Shown piece after piece: positions 43,896-53,243 of a stretch of 64,000 nucleotides of DNA (within the stretch, counting starts at the first letter, position 1; each line of letters begins with the position of its first letter). Made by a program: the position numbers and the translations under genes. The stretch lies in the NCBI RefSeq assembly GCF_000383595.1, contig NZ_KB911581.1, forward strand, positions 2,548,265-2,612,264, in the 5' to 3' direction. The notes beneath the pieces were generated by a model. That model was not told the DNA's origin. It made no database searches and saw only the letters and a program-made list of their open reading frames with translations. Source of the DNA: Streptomyces bottropensis ATCC 25435 (GTDB taxonomy: Bacteria > Actinomycetota > Actinomycetes > Streptomycetales > Streptomycetaceae).

Positions 43896-44888
43896 ATGAC
43901 CGACCCGGCCATCGCGGCGAAGGGGCTGCGCAAGTCCTACGGTGACAAGACCGTCCTCGACGGCATCGACCTCGCCGTCCCGGAAGGGACGATCTTCGCC
44001 CTGCTGGGGCAGAACGGTGCCGGCAAGACCACCGCCGTCAAGATCCTCTCGACCCTCGTCCCCGCCGACGGCGGCCAGGCCCAGGTCGCGGGCCACGACC
44101 TCACCGCCGACCCCCAGGCCGTACGCGCGGCCATCGGTGTCACCGGGCAGTTCTCCGCCGTCGACGGCCTGATCACCGGCGAGGAGAACATGCTCCTCAT
44201 GGCCGACCTGCACCACCTGACCAAGGCCGAAGGACGACGCGTCGCCGCCGAACTCCTGGACCGCTTCGACCTCACCGACGCCGCGAAGAAACCCGCCTCC
44301 ACCTACTCCGGCGGCATGAGACGCCGCCTCGACATCGCCATGACCCTCGTCGGCGACCCCCGCATCATCTTCCTCGACGAACCCACCACCGGCCTGGACC
44401 CCCGCTCCCGCCACACCATGTGGCAGATCATCCGCGAACTCGTCACCACCGGCGTCACCGTCCTGCTCACCACCCAGTACCTCGAAGAAGCCGACCAGCT
44501 CGCCGACCGCATCGCCGTCCTGCACAACGGCCACATCGCCGCCGAAGGCACCCCCGAACAACTCAAACGCCTCGTCCCCGGCGGACACGTACGCCTGCGC
44601 TTCACCGACCCCACCGCCTACCGCACCGCCGCCGGCACACAACCCCACGCCACCCGCGACGACGACGCCCTCGCCCTGCACCTGCCCAGCGACGGCACCC
44701 AGCGCGAACTGCGCGCCATCCTCGACCAGCTGGACACCGCCGGCATCGAGGCCGACGAACTCACCGTCCACACCCCCGACCTCGACGACGTCTTCTTCGC
44801 CCTCACCGCCGACACCACCCTCCCCCACCAGGCCACCCAGGCCACCCAGGCCACCCAGGCCACCCAGACCAAGGAGACCGTCCGATGA
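43896..44888 (+). CDS. Daunorubicin-resistance-type ABC transporter ATPase (DrrA-like)
   Basis: 330 residues with Walker A GQNGAGKTT, signature YSGGMRRRLDIA, Walker B RIIFLDEPTTGLD and the DrrA-specific C-terminal region (EADELTVHTPDLDDVFFALT). It powers drug or lipid efflux with the next gene, overlapping it as ATGA. GAAGGAG precedes ATG 43896. The C terminus carries four QAT repeats from a 9-bp tandem array, a probably dispensable, length-variable tail. Confidence 0.93.
   Translation: MTDPAIAAKGLRKSYGDKTVLDGIDLAVPEGTIFALLGQNGAGKTTAVKILSTLVPADGGQAQVAGHDLTADPQAVRAAIGVTGQFSAVDGLITGEENMLLMADLHHLTKAEGRRVAAELLDRFDLTDAAKKPASTYSGGMRRRLDIAMTLVGDPRIIFLDEPTTGLDPRSRHTMWQIIRELVTTGVTVLLTTQYLEEADQLADRIAVLHNGHIAAEGTPEQLKRLVPGGHVRLRFTDPTAYRTAAGTQPHATRDDDALALHLPSDGTQRELRAILDQLDTAGIEADELTVHTPDLDDVFFALTADTTLPHQATQATQATQATQTKETVR
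44831..44866 (+). repeat. 9-bp tandem repeat x4 in the DrrA-like gene
   Basis: Four exact copies of GGCCACCCA encode Gln-Ala-Thr repeats just before the end of the ATPase gene. The unit keeps the reading frame, so copy number can vary without disrupting the overlap with the permease gene. Confidence 0.9.
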
Positions 44889-45670
44889 GTTCCCTCGCCC
44901 TCGCCGTCCGCGACTCCTCCACGATGCTGCGCCGCAACCTCCTGCACGCGCGCCGCTACCCGTCGCTCACCCTGAACCTGCTGCTCACCCCGATCATGCT
45001 GCTCCTGCTCTTCGTCTACATCTTCGGCGACGTGATGAGCGCCGGCATCGGAGGCAGCGACCGCTCCGACTACATCGCCTACATCGTCCCGGGCATCCTG
45101 ATGCTGACCATCGGCGGCACCGTCGTCGGCACCGCGGTGTCCGTCGCGACGGACATGAACGAGGGCATCATCGCCCGCTTCCGCACGATGGCGATCCACC
45201 GCGGCTCCGTGATCATCGGGCACGTCGTCGGCAGCGTGCTGCAATGTGTCGCCAGCGTGGTCCTCGTCGGCGCGGTCGGCGTGGCCATCGGCTTCCGCTC
45301 CGTCGACGCCACCCCCCTGGAATGGCTGGCCGCGTTCGGGCTGCTCGCCCTGTTCTCGCTGGCGCTCACCTGGATCGCGGTCGGCATGGGCCTGGTCAGC
45401 CCCAACGCCGAGGCGGCCGCCAACAGCGCACAGCCGCTGGTCCTCCTGCCGCTCGTCTCCAGCGCCTTCATCCCGGCCGACACCATGCCGGGCTGGTTCC
45501 AGCCGATCGCCGAGTACCAGCCCTTCACCCCGGCCATCGAGACCCTGCGCGGCCTGCTCCTCGGCACCGAGATCGGCCACAACGGCTGGCTCGCCCTCGT
45601 CTGGTGCCTGGGCCTCGCGGTGCTCGGCTACTTCTGGTCGGCCGCCAGGTTCAACAGCGACCCGAAGTGA
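44885..45670 (+). CDS. ABC-2 type exporter permease (DrrB-like)
   Basis: 261 residues with six membrane helices and the ABC-2 features LLTPIMLLLLFVYIFGDV, YIVPGILMLTIGGTVVGTAVSVATDMNEGIIARFRTM and the QPLVLLPLVSSAFIPADTMPGW signature. It forms the efflux channel with the DrrA-like ATPase, to which it is translationally coupled. Substrate unknown. Confidence 0.92.
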   Translation: MSSLALAVRDSSTMLRRNLLHARRYPSLTLNLLLTPIMLLLLFVYIFGDVMSAGIGGSDRSDYIAYIVPGILMLTIGGTVVGTAVSVATDMNEGIIARFRTMAIHRGSVIIGHVVGSVLQCVASVVLVGAVGVAIGFRSVDATPLEWLAAFGLLALFSLALTWIAVGMGLVSPNAEAAANSAQPLVLLPLVSSAFIPADTMPGWFQPIAEYQPFTPAIETLRGLLLGTEIGHNGWLALVWCLGLAVLGYFWSAARFNSDPK

Positions 45671-45695
45671 CGCCGTGACCACCGGATCCGCGACT

Positions 45696-45731
45696 CAGGT
45701 CCCCGTGTCCCGCAAGGGGCGCGGGGACCTG
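45696..45731. terminator. Bidirectional terminator
   Basis: CAGGTCCCCG (45696-45705) pairs exactly with CGGGGACCTG (45722-45731), and inner CCC/GGG pairs extend the stem. It lies between the convergent DrrB-like and homocysteine methyltransferase genes. Confidence 0.7.
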
Positions 45732-45775
45732 TCGCCATCGCTCACGCGGGCAAGCGCCGGCCGCGTGGCGGGTCC

Positions 45776-46729
45776 TCAGCCCAGCGTCCGCGCGATGGCC
45801 GCGATGGCCTCCGGCCCCACCCGGCAGCATCCGCCGATGAGCCGGGCCCCGGCCGCCCGCCACCCCTTGACCTGCTCGGTGGTGAACGTGGACCGCCCGG
45901 TCCAGGCCCGGGCCGACGCGTCCCAGGTCTCCCCGCTGTTCGGGTACACGACGACCGGCTTGCCGGTGACCCTGACGGCTGTCTCGATCGCGCCGTCCAC
46001 GTCGTCGGAGGCGCAGCAGTTCACGCCGACGGCCACGACCTCCTCGGAGTCGGCGGCGAGCGCGAAGGCCTCCTCCAGCGGCTGCCCGGCGCGCGTGCGG
46101 TCGCCGGCGACGGTGTACGACAGCCAGGCGGGCACGCCCAGGCCGCGGACCGCCCGCAGCAGGGCCTCGGCCTCGTCGGTGTCCGGAATCGTCTCCAGGG
46201 CCAGGACGTCGGGACGGGCGGCGGCCAGCGCCTCCAGGCGGGGCCGGTGGAACCGTTCCAGCTCGGCCGGGCTCAGCCCGTACCGGCCCCGGTACTCGGA
46301 ACCGTCCGCGAGCATGGCCCCGTACGGGCCGACCGAGGCGGCCACCAGCAGCGGGCCCGAGCGGCCCCGCGTCTTCGCCTCCACCGCTGCGTCCACGGCC
46401 GACTCGACGCTCAGGGCCATGAGTTCGGCCGCCCTCCCCCCGTCGATGCCGCGCTTGGCGAAGCCCTCGAAGGTGGCCTGGTAGCTCGCCGTGATCGCCA
46501 CGTCGGCGCCCGCCTCGAAGTAGGCGAGATGGGCCTCGGTGAGCGCCTCGGGCCGCTCCGCGAGCAGCCGCGCCGACCACAGCTCGTCGCTCAGATCGTG
46601 CCCGGCGGACTCCAGCTGGTTGGACATACCGCCGTCGAGGACGAGTACATCGGTGCCGAGGGCCGCGGCGAAGGGGCCGACGGGAGGGCCGGGGACGGGG
46701 GAGAGGCTGCCGGGTGCGTTGCTGGTCAT
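45776..46729 (-). CDS. mmuM: Homocysteine S-methyltransferase
   Basis: 317 residues. The zinc ligands are visible as GVNCC (near 220) and GGCCRVGP near the C terminus. The N terminus has LVLDGGMSNQLE, and ITASYQATFEGF is also conserved. The enzyme methylates homocysteine to methionine using S-methylmethionine or another methyl donor. It is divergent from an amino acid permease gene, which recalls the mmuPM pair of enteric bacteria, though the permease here is not clearly MmuP. Confidence 0.9.
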   Translation of the reverse strand: MTSNAPGSLSPVPGPPVGPFAAALGTDVLVLDGGMSNQLESAGHDLSDELWSARLLAERPEALTEAHLAYFEAGADVAITASYQATFEGFAKRGIDGGRAAELMALSVESAVDAAVEAKTRGRSGPLLVAASVGPYGAMLADGSEYRGRYGLSPAELERFHRPRLEALAAARPDVLALETIPDTDEAEALLRAVRGLGVPAWLSYTVAGDRTRAGQPLEEAFALAADSEEVVAVGVNCCASDDVDGAIETAVRVTGKPVVVYPNSGETWDASARAWTGRSTFTTEQVKGWRAAGARLIGGCCRVGPEAIAAIARTLG

Positions 46730-46865
46730 GCCGACGACGGTAACCGAGCCCCTGAGGCGGACCCCGAGTATGTCCAGTGTGTGAACAGATCGACCACCAT
46801 GTGGACTGCGGGGGTACGATCACGCCCTCCCCGTCCCCACCCCGCCCCCTCCCCCGGGAACCGCC

Positions 46866-48308
46866 ATGACCACCACCAGCACCCCCGAGGCCACCGAGCC
46901 CGAACCGAGCCCGGCCGGCGACGCCGGGGCGACCCCGGCCGCCGGGCCCGGCGCGAGCGCGGCCGCCCCGGGCCGCAAGTTCGGCGTCGTCGCGGCCACC
47001 GCCCTCGTCATGGGCAACATCATCGGCGGCGGCATCTTCACGCTCCCCGCCGCCGTCGCCCCGTACGGCACGGTCAGTCTGCTCGCCTTCGGCGTCCTCT
47101 CCGTGGCCGCCGTCCTGCTGGCGCTGCTCTTCGGGAAGCTGGCCCGGCGCAGCCCGGTCACCGGTGGTCTCTACGTCTACCCGCGCGACGCCTTCGGCCC
47201 CTTCGCGGGCTTCCTGTCGGCCTGGTCGTACTGGACGATGTGCTGGGTCAGCATCGCCGCGCTCGCCGTCGGCGTGGTCGGCTACGTGGACGTGCTGATA
47301 CCCCTGGGCGACGGCAAGGCCGTCCCGGCGCTGGTGGCCCTGGCCGCCCTGTGGCTGCCGGCCGCCGCGAACTTCGCGGGCACCCGCTATGTGGGCGCGG
47401 TGCAGATCGTCTCCACCGTGCTGAAGTTCGTGCCGCTGCTGCTGGTCGCCACCATCGGTCTGTTCTTCGTCGACACCGACAACTACGGTCCGTTCAACGC
47501 CTCCGGCGAGAGCACGCCCGGCGCCCTCGCGGCCGCCGCGGCGCTCCTTCTCTACAGCTTCCTGGGCGTCGAGTCGGCCGCCGTCAGCGCGGGCGAGGTC
47601 AAGGACCCCGAGCGCACCGTGGGCCGGGCCAGCGTCCTCGGCACGCTCGCCTCCGCGCTCGTCTACATCCTCGGCACGGTCGCGGTGTTCGGCCTGGTCC
47701 CGCACAAGGAACTGGTGGAGTCCGGGGCGCCCTTCGCCGACGCCGTGAACGCGATGGCCGGCGGCAGCTGGGGCGGCACGGTGATCGCGCTGGTCGCCGT
47801 CGCCTCGATCGTCGGCTGCCTGAACGGCTGGGTCCTGCTCAGCGCGCAGATGCCGTACGCCGCCGCCCGCGACGGTCTCTTCCCGAAGCCCTTCGCCCGG
47901 CTCGGCAAGGGCGGTGTGCCCGGCTTCGGCGTCCTCGCCACCGCCGTCCTCGGCTCGCTCCTCATCGTCGTCAACTACGCGGACGACCCGGACACCGCCT
48001 TCCGCGTCCTCGTCCTCATCACCACGTTCACCGGCTGCGTCCCGTACCTGCTGTCCGCCGCGGCCCAGCTGTACTGGCTGGCCAGGGGCACCCGCGAGCG
48101 GGTCCGCCCCGCCGGCCTGGTCCGCGACCTGATCGTCGCCGCCCTCTCCTTCGCCTTCTCCTTCTGGCTGATCGCCGGAGCCGGCTACGCGGCCGTCTAC
48201 CAGGGCGCCCTGTTCCTGTTCGCGGGCATCCCGGTCTACGTGTGGCTGCGGGGCCGGCAGGAGGGCGCCCAGGACGAGGCGGACACGGTCGCCGGGGCCG
48301 GGGTCTGA
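46866..48308 (+). CDS. APC-family amino acid permease
   Basis: 480 residues with about 12 membrane helices. The first helix holds the backbone-binding motif MGNIIGGGIFTLP, then ARRSPVTGGLYVYPRDAFGPFAGF and FLGVESAAVSAGEVKDPERTV, typical of the basic amino acid/polyamine antiporter branch. The first 35 residues are an Ala/Pro/Glu-rich cytoplasmic tail. Shared promoter region with the divergent methyltransferase gene suggests a role in sulfur amino acid or S-methylmethionine uptake, but this is only inference. Confidence 0.87.
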   Translation: MTTTSTPEATEPEPSPAGDAGATPAAGPGASAAAPGRKFGVVAATALVMGNIIGGGIFTLPAAVAPYGTVSLLAFGVLSVAAVLLALLFGKLARRSPVTGGLYVYPRDAFGPFAGFLSAWSYWTMCWVSIAALAVGVVGYVDVLIPLGDGKAVPALVALAALWLPAAANFAGTRYVGAVQIVSTVLKFVPLLLVATIGLFFVDTDNYGPFNASGESTPGALAAAAALLLYSFLGVESAAVSAGEVKDPERTVGRASVLGTLASALVYILGTVAVFGLVPHKELVESGAPFADAVNAMAGGSWGGTVIALVAVASIVGCLNGWVLLSAQMPYAAARDGLFPKPFARLGKGGVPGFGVLATAVLGSLLIVVNYADDPDTAFRVLVLITTFTGCVPYLLSAAAQLYWLARGTRERVRPAGLVRDLIVAALSFAFSFWLIAGAGYAAVYQGALFLFAGIPVYVWLRGRQEGAQDEADTVAGAGV

Positions 48309-48329
48309 GCCGGACGGCACGCCCGTGCC

Positions 48330-50513
48330 TCAGCCCGTGGCCGCGTGACGCCCGCCGCCGCGGCGGCGGTTGTTCCTGCGCCTTCGGATCACCGGCGCGA
48401 GCAGCCCGGAGAGACAGCCGACGGCGAGCGCGTACGGCCACCAGCCGAGGCCGGTGCCGGCGGAGGCACTCGCGTTCTGCGTACGGGTCTGCGGGCCACC
48501 GGAGCCGGAGCCCGCGGCGGCCTTCACCGCCGGTGACCGGTTCGCCTTCGCCCGGGAGAGGACGACGTCGTTGCCGTCACCGCCTCGGTAGGTGATCCGG
48601 TACGTGTGCTCGGCCAGCTTCACCTCGGCGCCCTCGCGGAGCCCGGTGAACGACCCGCTGTTCCGGCCTTCGCCCCGGTGGTCGATCACGGTGACCTTCG
48701 CGCCGGGCCCGCCGGCGGCGGCCGGTGCCGCGAGGTCCAGACCGCCGGCCAGCCGTACCGCGCCGGAGACCTTCAACGGCTTCGCGCGCAGGACCAGTTG
48801 GCCCTTCTTCGTCTGCGTGTAGCCGCCCGTCACCGTGAGGCCGGTCACGACCGCCCCCGCGTTGGTCACGGCTCCCTTCACCGTGCCCCTGCCGGACAGC
48901 GACCGGGTCACCGTGAGCCCGGCCGTGCCCACGTCGAGCGTCGCCCCGGCGGTGGTGAGCCGCACGGTGCGGCTGTGGGCGAGGGTCGCTCCCGAACGCA
49001 GGGCCAGCGTGCCCCTGGTGACGGTCGTCGGCCCGGTGTACGTCACCGCGCCGCCGGTCAGCGTGGTGGTGGCCTTACCCGACTGGGTGAGCGAGCCGCT
49101 GCCGCCGATCCGCGACAGCGTCACGGGCCTGGCGGTGTTGCGGACGATCAGTGAGCCGTTGTCGACCACCTCGCAGAGGCCGCCCTCGGTGTACAGCCCG
49201 CCGTCGCCGCCGGACCTGCCACTGCCCAGCCGCAGTACCGCGCCCTTCTCGACCGTCGTCGACCCGTTGTAGTACTGGACGGCGGCGAAGGTGACGTCGT
49301 TGCCCTTGGTCCCCTTGACGACGATGTCCCCGGCGCCCGGCGCGGAGAGCGTGTCGTGGAAGCGGCCGCCGCCGATGGGGGCGCCCAGGGTGACCGGCCC
49401 GTCGTAGTCGAAGGTGAGCCGCGAACGGGAGCGCGCGGCGAGCAGGTTGATGTACACCGTCTCGGCGGTGCCCGGCATGAAGATCCTGTTCGTGGTGCCG
49501 TCGCCCCACTGGACGTCGGCACCCTTGATGTTGGTGCCGCGCTTGTTGACGTGTTTGCGGGCGGGTGTCCAGTTCAGGGCGGGGTCGCTGAGCGAGGGGT
49601 CGGTGTCGCCGCCCCGGTCGGACCAGCTGTACTGCCCGGTGAGGATCACCTTGCCGCCGGGCCGCGACTGCACGTTGATGTCGCTGCCGTACTCGCGCTG
49701 GTAGAAGTCCATGCCCTGGGTGACGGTCCGGCCGAGCGGGGTGTCCACGGTCCAGGTGCCCTGGTTGAGGACCTTGCGCGCGTTCGGCAGGGAGGTCGCG
49801 TACTCCGGGCGTCCGGCGTTCACCTGGGTGCCGTTGTCGATCACACCGCTGAAGGGATGGGTGCCCGACAGGTCCCAGGTGGCCCACAGGAACCGCGGCT
49901 GGCTGACCAGCCCGGAGCCGCTGATCGTTCCCAGGTTGTACGCCACGTCCTTCAGGGCGAGCCGCAGGGTGCCGTCGACCCGGATGTTGTTCTGGTTGAG
50001 CCGGAACGCCGGGGTGCCGTACGGGTAGTGGCCGATCACACCCGTCGAGCCGCTGTCGCCGTACTGGAGGGTCGCGCCCCGCTCGACGGTCACCGCCGGC
50101 GGGTCCGGGCGGGTGACGGTGACGTGGGGATGGTTGCCGCCGAGGATCCGTACGCTCTGCCGCTGCCGGGACTTCGGCAGGGTGAAGTCGCTGTCCCTGG
50201 TGAGGACCAGTGTTCCGGCGCCGCGCACGGTGAGCGTGCCGGTGCCGCTGAACACACCGCCGTACCGGGTCGTCCCCGACGGCACGGTCACCACCGTGTC
50301 CCCGGCGAGCGTGACATCGCGCCCGGCCAGCACGTCGGTGGTCGCGTCGCGGGGGCCGGCGGCGGTCGCGGTGGGGGCGCCGAGCATCAGGGCGGTGACC
50401 GCCAGGGCTCCTGCGGCGGCCGCTGTCTTGTGGGTTTGGCTGTGCACGCTGTCGGAGACGGTCCGGGGCTCACCCCGATAACAGAAACTTCGTGAAGTCC
50501 GGCTTCCGCGCAT
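48330..50513 (-). CDS. Cell-surface protein with autotransporter-type beta-strand repeats and C-terminal membrane anchor
   Basis: 727 residues. A hydrophobic signal segment near residues 30-52 ends in ATAA. The body consists of beta-helix-like repeats (GVFSGTGTLTVRGAGTLVLTRDS, GPTTVTRGTLALRSGATLAHSRTV, LSGRGTVKGAVTNAGAVV) of the autotransporter-associated type. The C terminus has one membrane helix (WWPYALAVGCLSGLLAPVI) and a basic tail RRRRNNRRRGGG, but no LPXTG. AGGAA seven bases upstream supports ATG 50513. Probably surface-displayed; it may bind or act on polysaccharide, given its divergence from two GH43 genes. Confidence 0.75.
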   Translation of the reverse strand: MRGSRTSRSFCYRGEPRTVSDSVHSQTHKTAAAAGALAVTALMLGAPTATAAGPRDATTDVLAGRDVTLAGDTVVTVPSGTTRYGGVFSGTGTLTVRGAGTLVLTRDSDFTLPKSRQRQSVRILGGNHPHVTVTRPDPPAVTVERGATLQYGDSGSTGVIGHYPYGTPAFRLNQNNIRVDGTLRLALKDVAYNLGTISGSGLVSQPRFLWATWDLSGTHPFSGVIDNGTQVNAGRPEYATSLPNARKVLNQGTWTVDTPLGRTVTQGMDFYQREYGSDINVQSRPGGKVILTGQYSWSDRGGDTDPSLSDPALNWTPARKHVNKRGTNIKGADVQWGDGTTNRIFMPGTAETVYINLLAARSRSRLTFDYDGPVTLGAPIGGGRFHDTLSAPGAGDIVVKGTKGNDVTFAAVQYYNGSTTVEKGAVLRLGSGRSGGDGGLYTEGGLCEVVDNGSLIVRNTARPVTLSRIGGSGSLTQSGKATTTLTGGAVTYTGPTTVTRGTLALRSGATLAHSRTVRLTTAGATLDVGTAGLTVTRSLSGRGTVKGAVTNAGAVVTGLTVTGGYTQTKKGQLVLRAKPLKVSGAVRLAGGLDLAAPAAAGGPGAKVTVIDHRGEGRNSGSFTGLREGAEVKLAEHTYRITYRGGDGNDVVLSRAKANRSPAVKAAAGSGSGGPQTRTQNASASAGTGLGWWPYALAVGCLSGLLAPVIRRRRNNRRRGGGRHAATG

Positions 50514-50554
50514 CGGTTCGTTCCTGTGCTCATGTGTTCGTCTTGCCCGACCCG

Positions 50555-50583
50555 TTGACCTGGACGTAACACGCCCTTACCTT
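50555..50583 (+). promoter_or_regulatory. Sigma-70-type promoter of the GH43 pair
   Basis: TTGACC (50555-50560) and TACCTT (50578-50583) are separated by 17 bases, a near-ideal housekeeping promoter about 140 bases upstream of the first GH43 gene. The downstream leader is unusually rich in C and T. The region contains GCGAAATGTCGAAC just downstream, which may be an operator. Confidence 0.6.
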
Positions 50584-50723
50584 TTCGCCGTTCGCCATGA
50601 CTGATCTTGTGCGAAATGTCGAACGAATCTGTTCTTTTTTGTGTCTCTCCTTTCCTCTCCCTGTCCCCCCGACCTCCCCCCGACCTCCCCCCACGTGCAG
50701 AACCCCGCAGAGAGGCGGACCGC

Positions 50724-51812
50724 ATGAGCCGCGAGCACGAACTCCCCGATCCCCCCGACCGCAGGCTGCTCCTCAAGAGCGCCCTGGCCGCGGGCGCCCT
50801 GACCGCCCTGCCCGCCACCGCCGCCCGGGCGGCCACGCCCCCGGCGGCCACCTCCCGGCCGGCGTACGTCAATCCGCTGGTCCGCAATCGCGCCGACCCG
50901 CACATCAACCGGCACACCGACGGCTTCTACTACTTCACCGCGACCGCACCCGAGTACGACCGGATCGTCCTGCGCAGATCCCGCACCCTGCGCGGGCTGT
51001 CGACGGCCGCCGAGTCGGTGATCTGGCGCAAGCACGAGACGGGTGCGATGGGCGCGCACATCTGGGCGCCGGAGATCCACCACATCGACGGCAAGTGGTA
51101 CATCTACTTCGCCTCCGCGCCCGCCGAGGACATCTGGGCGATCCGCATCTGGGTCCTGGAGAACTCCCATCGGGACCCGTCCCGGGGCACCTGGGTCGAG
51201 CGCGGGCAACTGAAGACGGCCTGGGAGACCTTCTCCCTGGACGCCACCACCTTCACCCACCGGGGCTCCCGCTACCTGGCGTGGGCGCAGCACGAGCCCG
51301 GGATGGACAACAACACCGCCGTCTGGCTCTCGAAGATGGCCGACCCCTTGACCCTGACGGGACCTCAGGTACGGCTGACGACACCGGAGTTGGACTGGGA
51401 GGTCATCGGCTTCAAGGTCAACGAGGGGCCGTCGGTCATCGAACGCAACGGCCGTCTCTTCATGACGTACTCGGCGAGCGCGACCGACTTCAACTACTGC
51501 ATGGGCCTGCTGACCGTCGACGCGGACGCCGACCTCATGGACCCCGCCAACTGGTCGAAGTCCCCGACCCCGGTCTTCACCAGCAACGACACCACACGAC
51601 AGTACGGGCCGGGCCACAACAGCTTCACCGTCGCCGAGGACGGCCGCACCGACGTCCTCGTCTACCACGCACGCCAGTACAAGGACATCGTCGGAGACCC
51701 GCTCGACGACCCCAACCGGCACACCCGCGTCCAGCGCCTGCGCTGGAAGCCCGACGGCACCCCCGACTTCGGCGTACCCGTCGCCGACGCACCCACCCCG
51801 AGCACCCGGTAA
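50724..51812 (+). CDS. Secreted GH43-family glycoside hydrolase (arabinanase/arabinofuranosidase-like)
   Basis: 362 residues. The N terminus has a Tat-like signal, RRLLLKSALAAGALTALPATAARA. The five-bladed propeller features of GH43 are visible: the catalytic base Asp58 in NRADPHINRHTDGFYYF, WAPEIHHIDGKWYIYF with the pKa-modulating region, and the acid Glu in NEGPSVI. GH43 enzymes remove arabinose or xylose from plant polysaccharides. Start ATG 50724 is after GAGG. First gene of a two-gene operon. Confidence 0.87.
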   Translation: MSREHELPDPPDRRLLLKSALAAGALTALPATAARAATPPAATSRPAYVNPLVRNRADPHINRHTDGFYYFTATAPEYDRIVLRRSRTLRGLSTAAESVIWRKHETGAMGAHIWAPEIHHIDGKWYIYFASAPAEDIWAIRIWVLENSHRDPSRGTWVERGQLKTAWETFSLDATTFTHRGSRYLAWAQHEPGMDNNTAVWLSKMADPLTLTGPQVRLTTPELDWEVIGFKVNEGPSVIERNGRLFMTYSASATDFNYCMGLLTVDADADLMDPANWSKSPTPVFTSNDTTRQYGPGHNSFTVAEDGRTDVLVYHARQYKDIVGDPLDDPNRHTRVQRLRWKPDGTPDFGVPVADAPTPSTR

Positions 51813-51823
51813 GGAGAGCTGAG

Positions 51824-53236
51824 ATGAGACGTGCGTACGCGATGCTCCTCGCGCTCTGTCTGGCGCTGGCCGGCGCCCTCGTCACCGCGGGTCCCGCCCA
51901 GGCGGCGCCGCAGACGATTCCCAACGGCGTCCAGTTCAAGGACACTTCGGGCAACCCCCTGCACGCCCACGGCGGCGGTGTCATCAAGGTCGGCACCTAC
52001 TACTACTGGTTCGGCGAGAACCGCAACGCCGACAACACCTTCAGGTACGTGTCGGCGTACCGCTCCACGGACCTGAAGAACTGGGAGTTCCGCAACAACG
52101 TCCTGACCGAGGCCACCGCCCCGGAGCTGGCGACGGCCAACATCGAGCGGCCCAAGGTCATGTACAACGCGGCCACCGGCAAGTTCGTGATGTGGATGCA
52201 CAAGGAGAACGGCACGGACTACAGCGAGGCCCGCGCGGCCGTCGCCATCTCCGACACCGTCGACGGCGACTACACCTGGCAGGGCAGCTTCCGTCCGCTC
52301 GGCACCCACATGTCCCGTGACATCACCGTCTTCGTGGACACCGACGGCACCGGCTACATGATCTCGGCGGCCCGCGAGAACTACGACCTGCAGATCTACC
52401 GGCTCACCGCCGACTACACCGGCATCGCCGCCCTCGTCGCCGACCCCTGGCACGGCGGCCACCGTGAGGCTCCGGCCCTGTTCAAGCGGGGCGGCGTCTA
52501 CTTCATGCTCACCTCGGGCGCCACGGGCTGGAACCCCAACCAGCAGCAGTACGCGACCGCCACCAGCATCGCGGGCCCCTGGACCGCCATGACCAACGTC
52601 GGCGACGCCACGACCTTCGGCTCGCAGACCGCGTACGTCCTGCCCGTGCAGGGCACCTCGACCACCTCGTACCTGTACCTGGGCGACCGCTGGGGCAACT
52701 CCATCGGCGGCACGGTCAACGACTCCCGCTACGTCTGGCTGCCGCTGACCTTCCCGACCTCGACCACGATGTCCATGTCCTGGACCCCCGAGCTGACGGT
52801 CGACACGGCCACCGGCACGGTCAGCGGCACCAGCGCCACGTACAACACGCTGATCGCCCGCCACTCGTCCAAGTGCGCCGACGTCACCAGCCAGTCGCAG
52901 TGGCCGGGAGCCCAGATCAAGCAGTACACCTGCAACGGCGGCAACAACCAGAAGTACTGGTTCAAGTCCGTCGGCAGCGGCTACTACCAGCTGACGACCC
53001 GGCACAGCTCCCTGTGCGTCCAGGAGAACGCCGGCACGGTCACCCAGGAGAACTGCAACTCCTCGTCCACCGCCCAGCAGTGGTCGCTCACCACCACCGG
53101 ATCCTTTGTGAACGTCAAGTCCCGCGCGACCGGCAAGTGCCTGGACGTCAACGGCGCGTCCACCGCCGACGGCGCCGCCGTCATCACGTACGCGTGCGGC
53201 AGCGGCACCAATCAGCAGTGGACGCGCGGAACATGA
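51824..53236 (+). CDS. Secreted GH43-like galactanase with ricin-type (CBM13) domain
   Basis: 470 residues. The signal peptide ends at QAAPQ (near 28). The catalytic domain (about 35-335: HAHGGGVIKVGTYYYWFGENR, NIERPKVMYNAATGKFVMWMH, GHREAPALFKRGGVYFMLTSGATGW) matches the GH43_24 exo-beta-1,3-galactanase type. Residues 345-470 are a beta-trefoil with QXW-like repeats (NNQKYWF, TAQQWSL, TNQQWTRG), a carbohydrate-binding module. It is 11 bases downstream of the first GH43 gene, with AAGGAG. Together they suggest attack on pectin side chains or arabinogalactan. Confidence 0.87.
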   Translation: MRRAYAMLLALCLALAGALVTAGPAQAAPQTIPNGVQFKDTSGNPLHAHGGGVIKVGTYYYWFGENRNADNTFRYVSAYRSTDLKNWEFRNNVLTEATAPELATANIERPKVMYNAATGKFVMWMHKENGTDYSEARAAVAISDTVDGDYTWQGSFRPLGTHMSRDITVFVDTDGTGYMISAARENYDLQIYRLTADYTGIAALVADPWHGGHREAPALFKRGGVYFMLTSGATGWNPNQQQYATATSIAGPWTAMTNVGDATTFGSQTAYVLPVQGTSTTSYLYLGDRWGNSIGGTVNDSRYVWLPLTFPTSTTMSMSWTPELTVDTATGTVSGTSATYNTLIARHSSKCADVTSQSQWPGAQIKQYTCNGGNNQKYWFKSVGSGYYQLTTRHSSLCVQENAGTVTQENCNSSSTAQQWSLTTTGSFVNVKSRATGKCLDVNGASTADGAAVITYACGSGTNQQWTRGT

Positions 53237-53243
53237 TCAGAGG

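Noticed and set aside
44831..44866. Short tandem repeat as a CRISPR or regulatory array
   Set aside because: The 9-bp units have no spacers and lie within a coding frame as QAT codons.
45651..48320. Long minus-strand frame covering the permease and methyltransferase regions
   Set aside because: It runs antisense to the amino acid permease and out of frame with mmuM, with low-complexity Gly/Glu/Arg translation. Not a gene.
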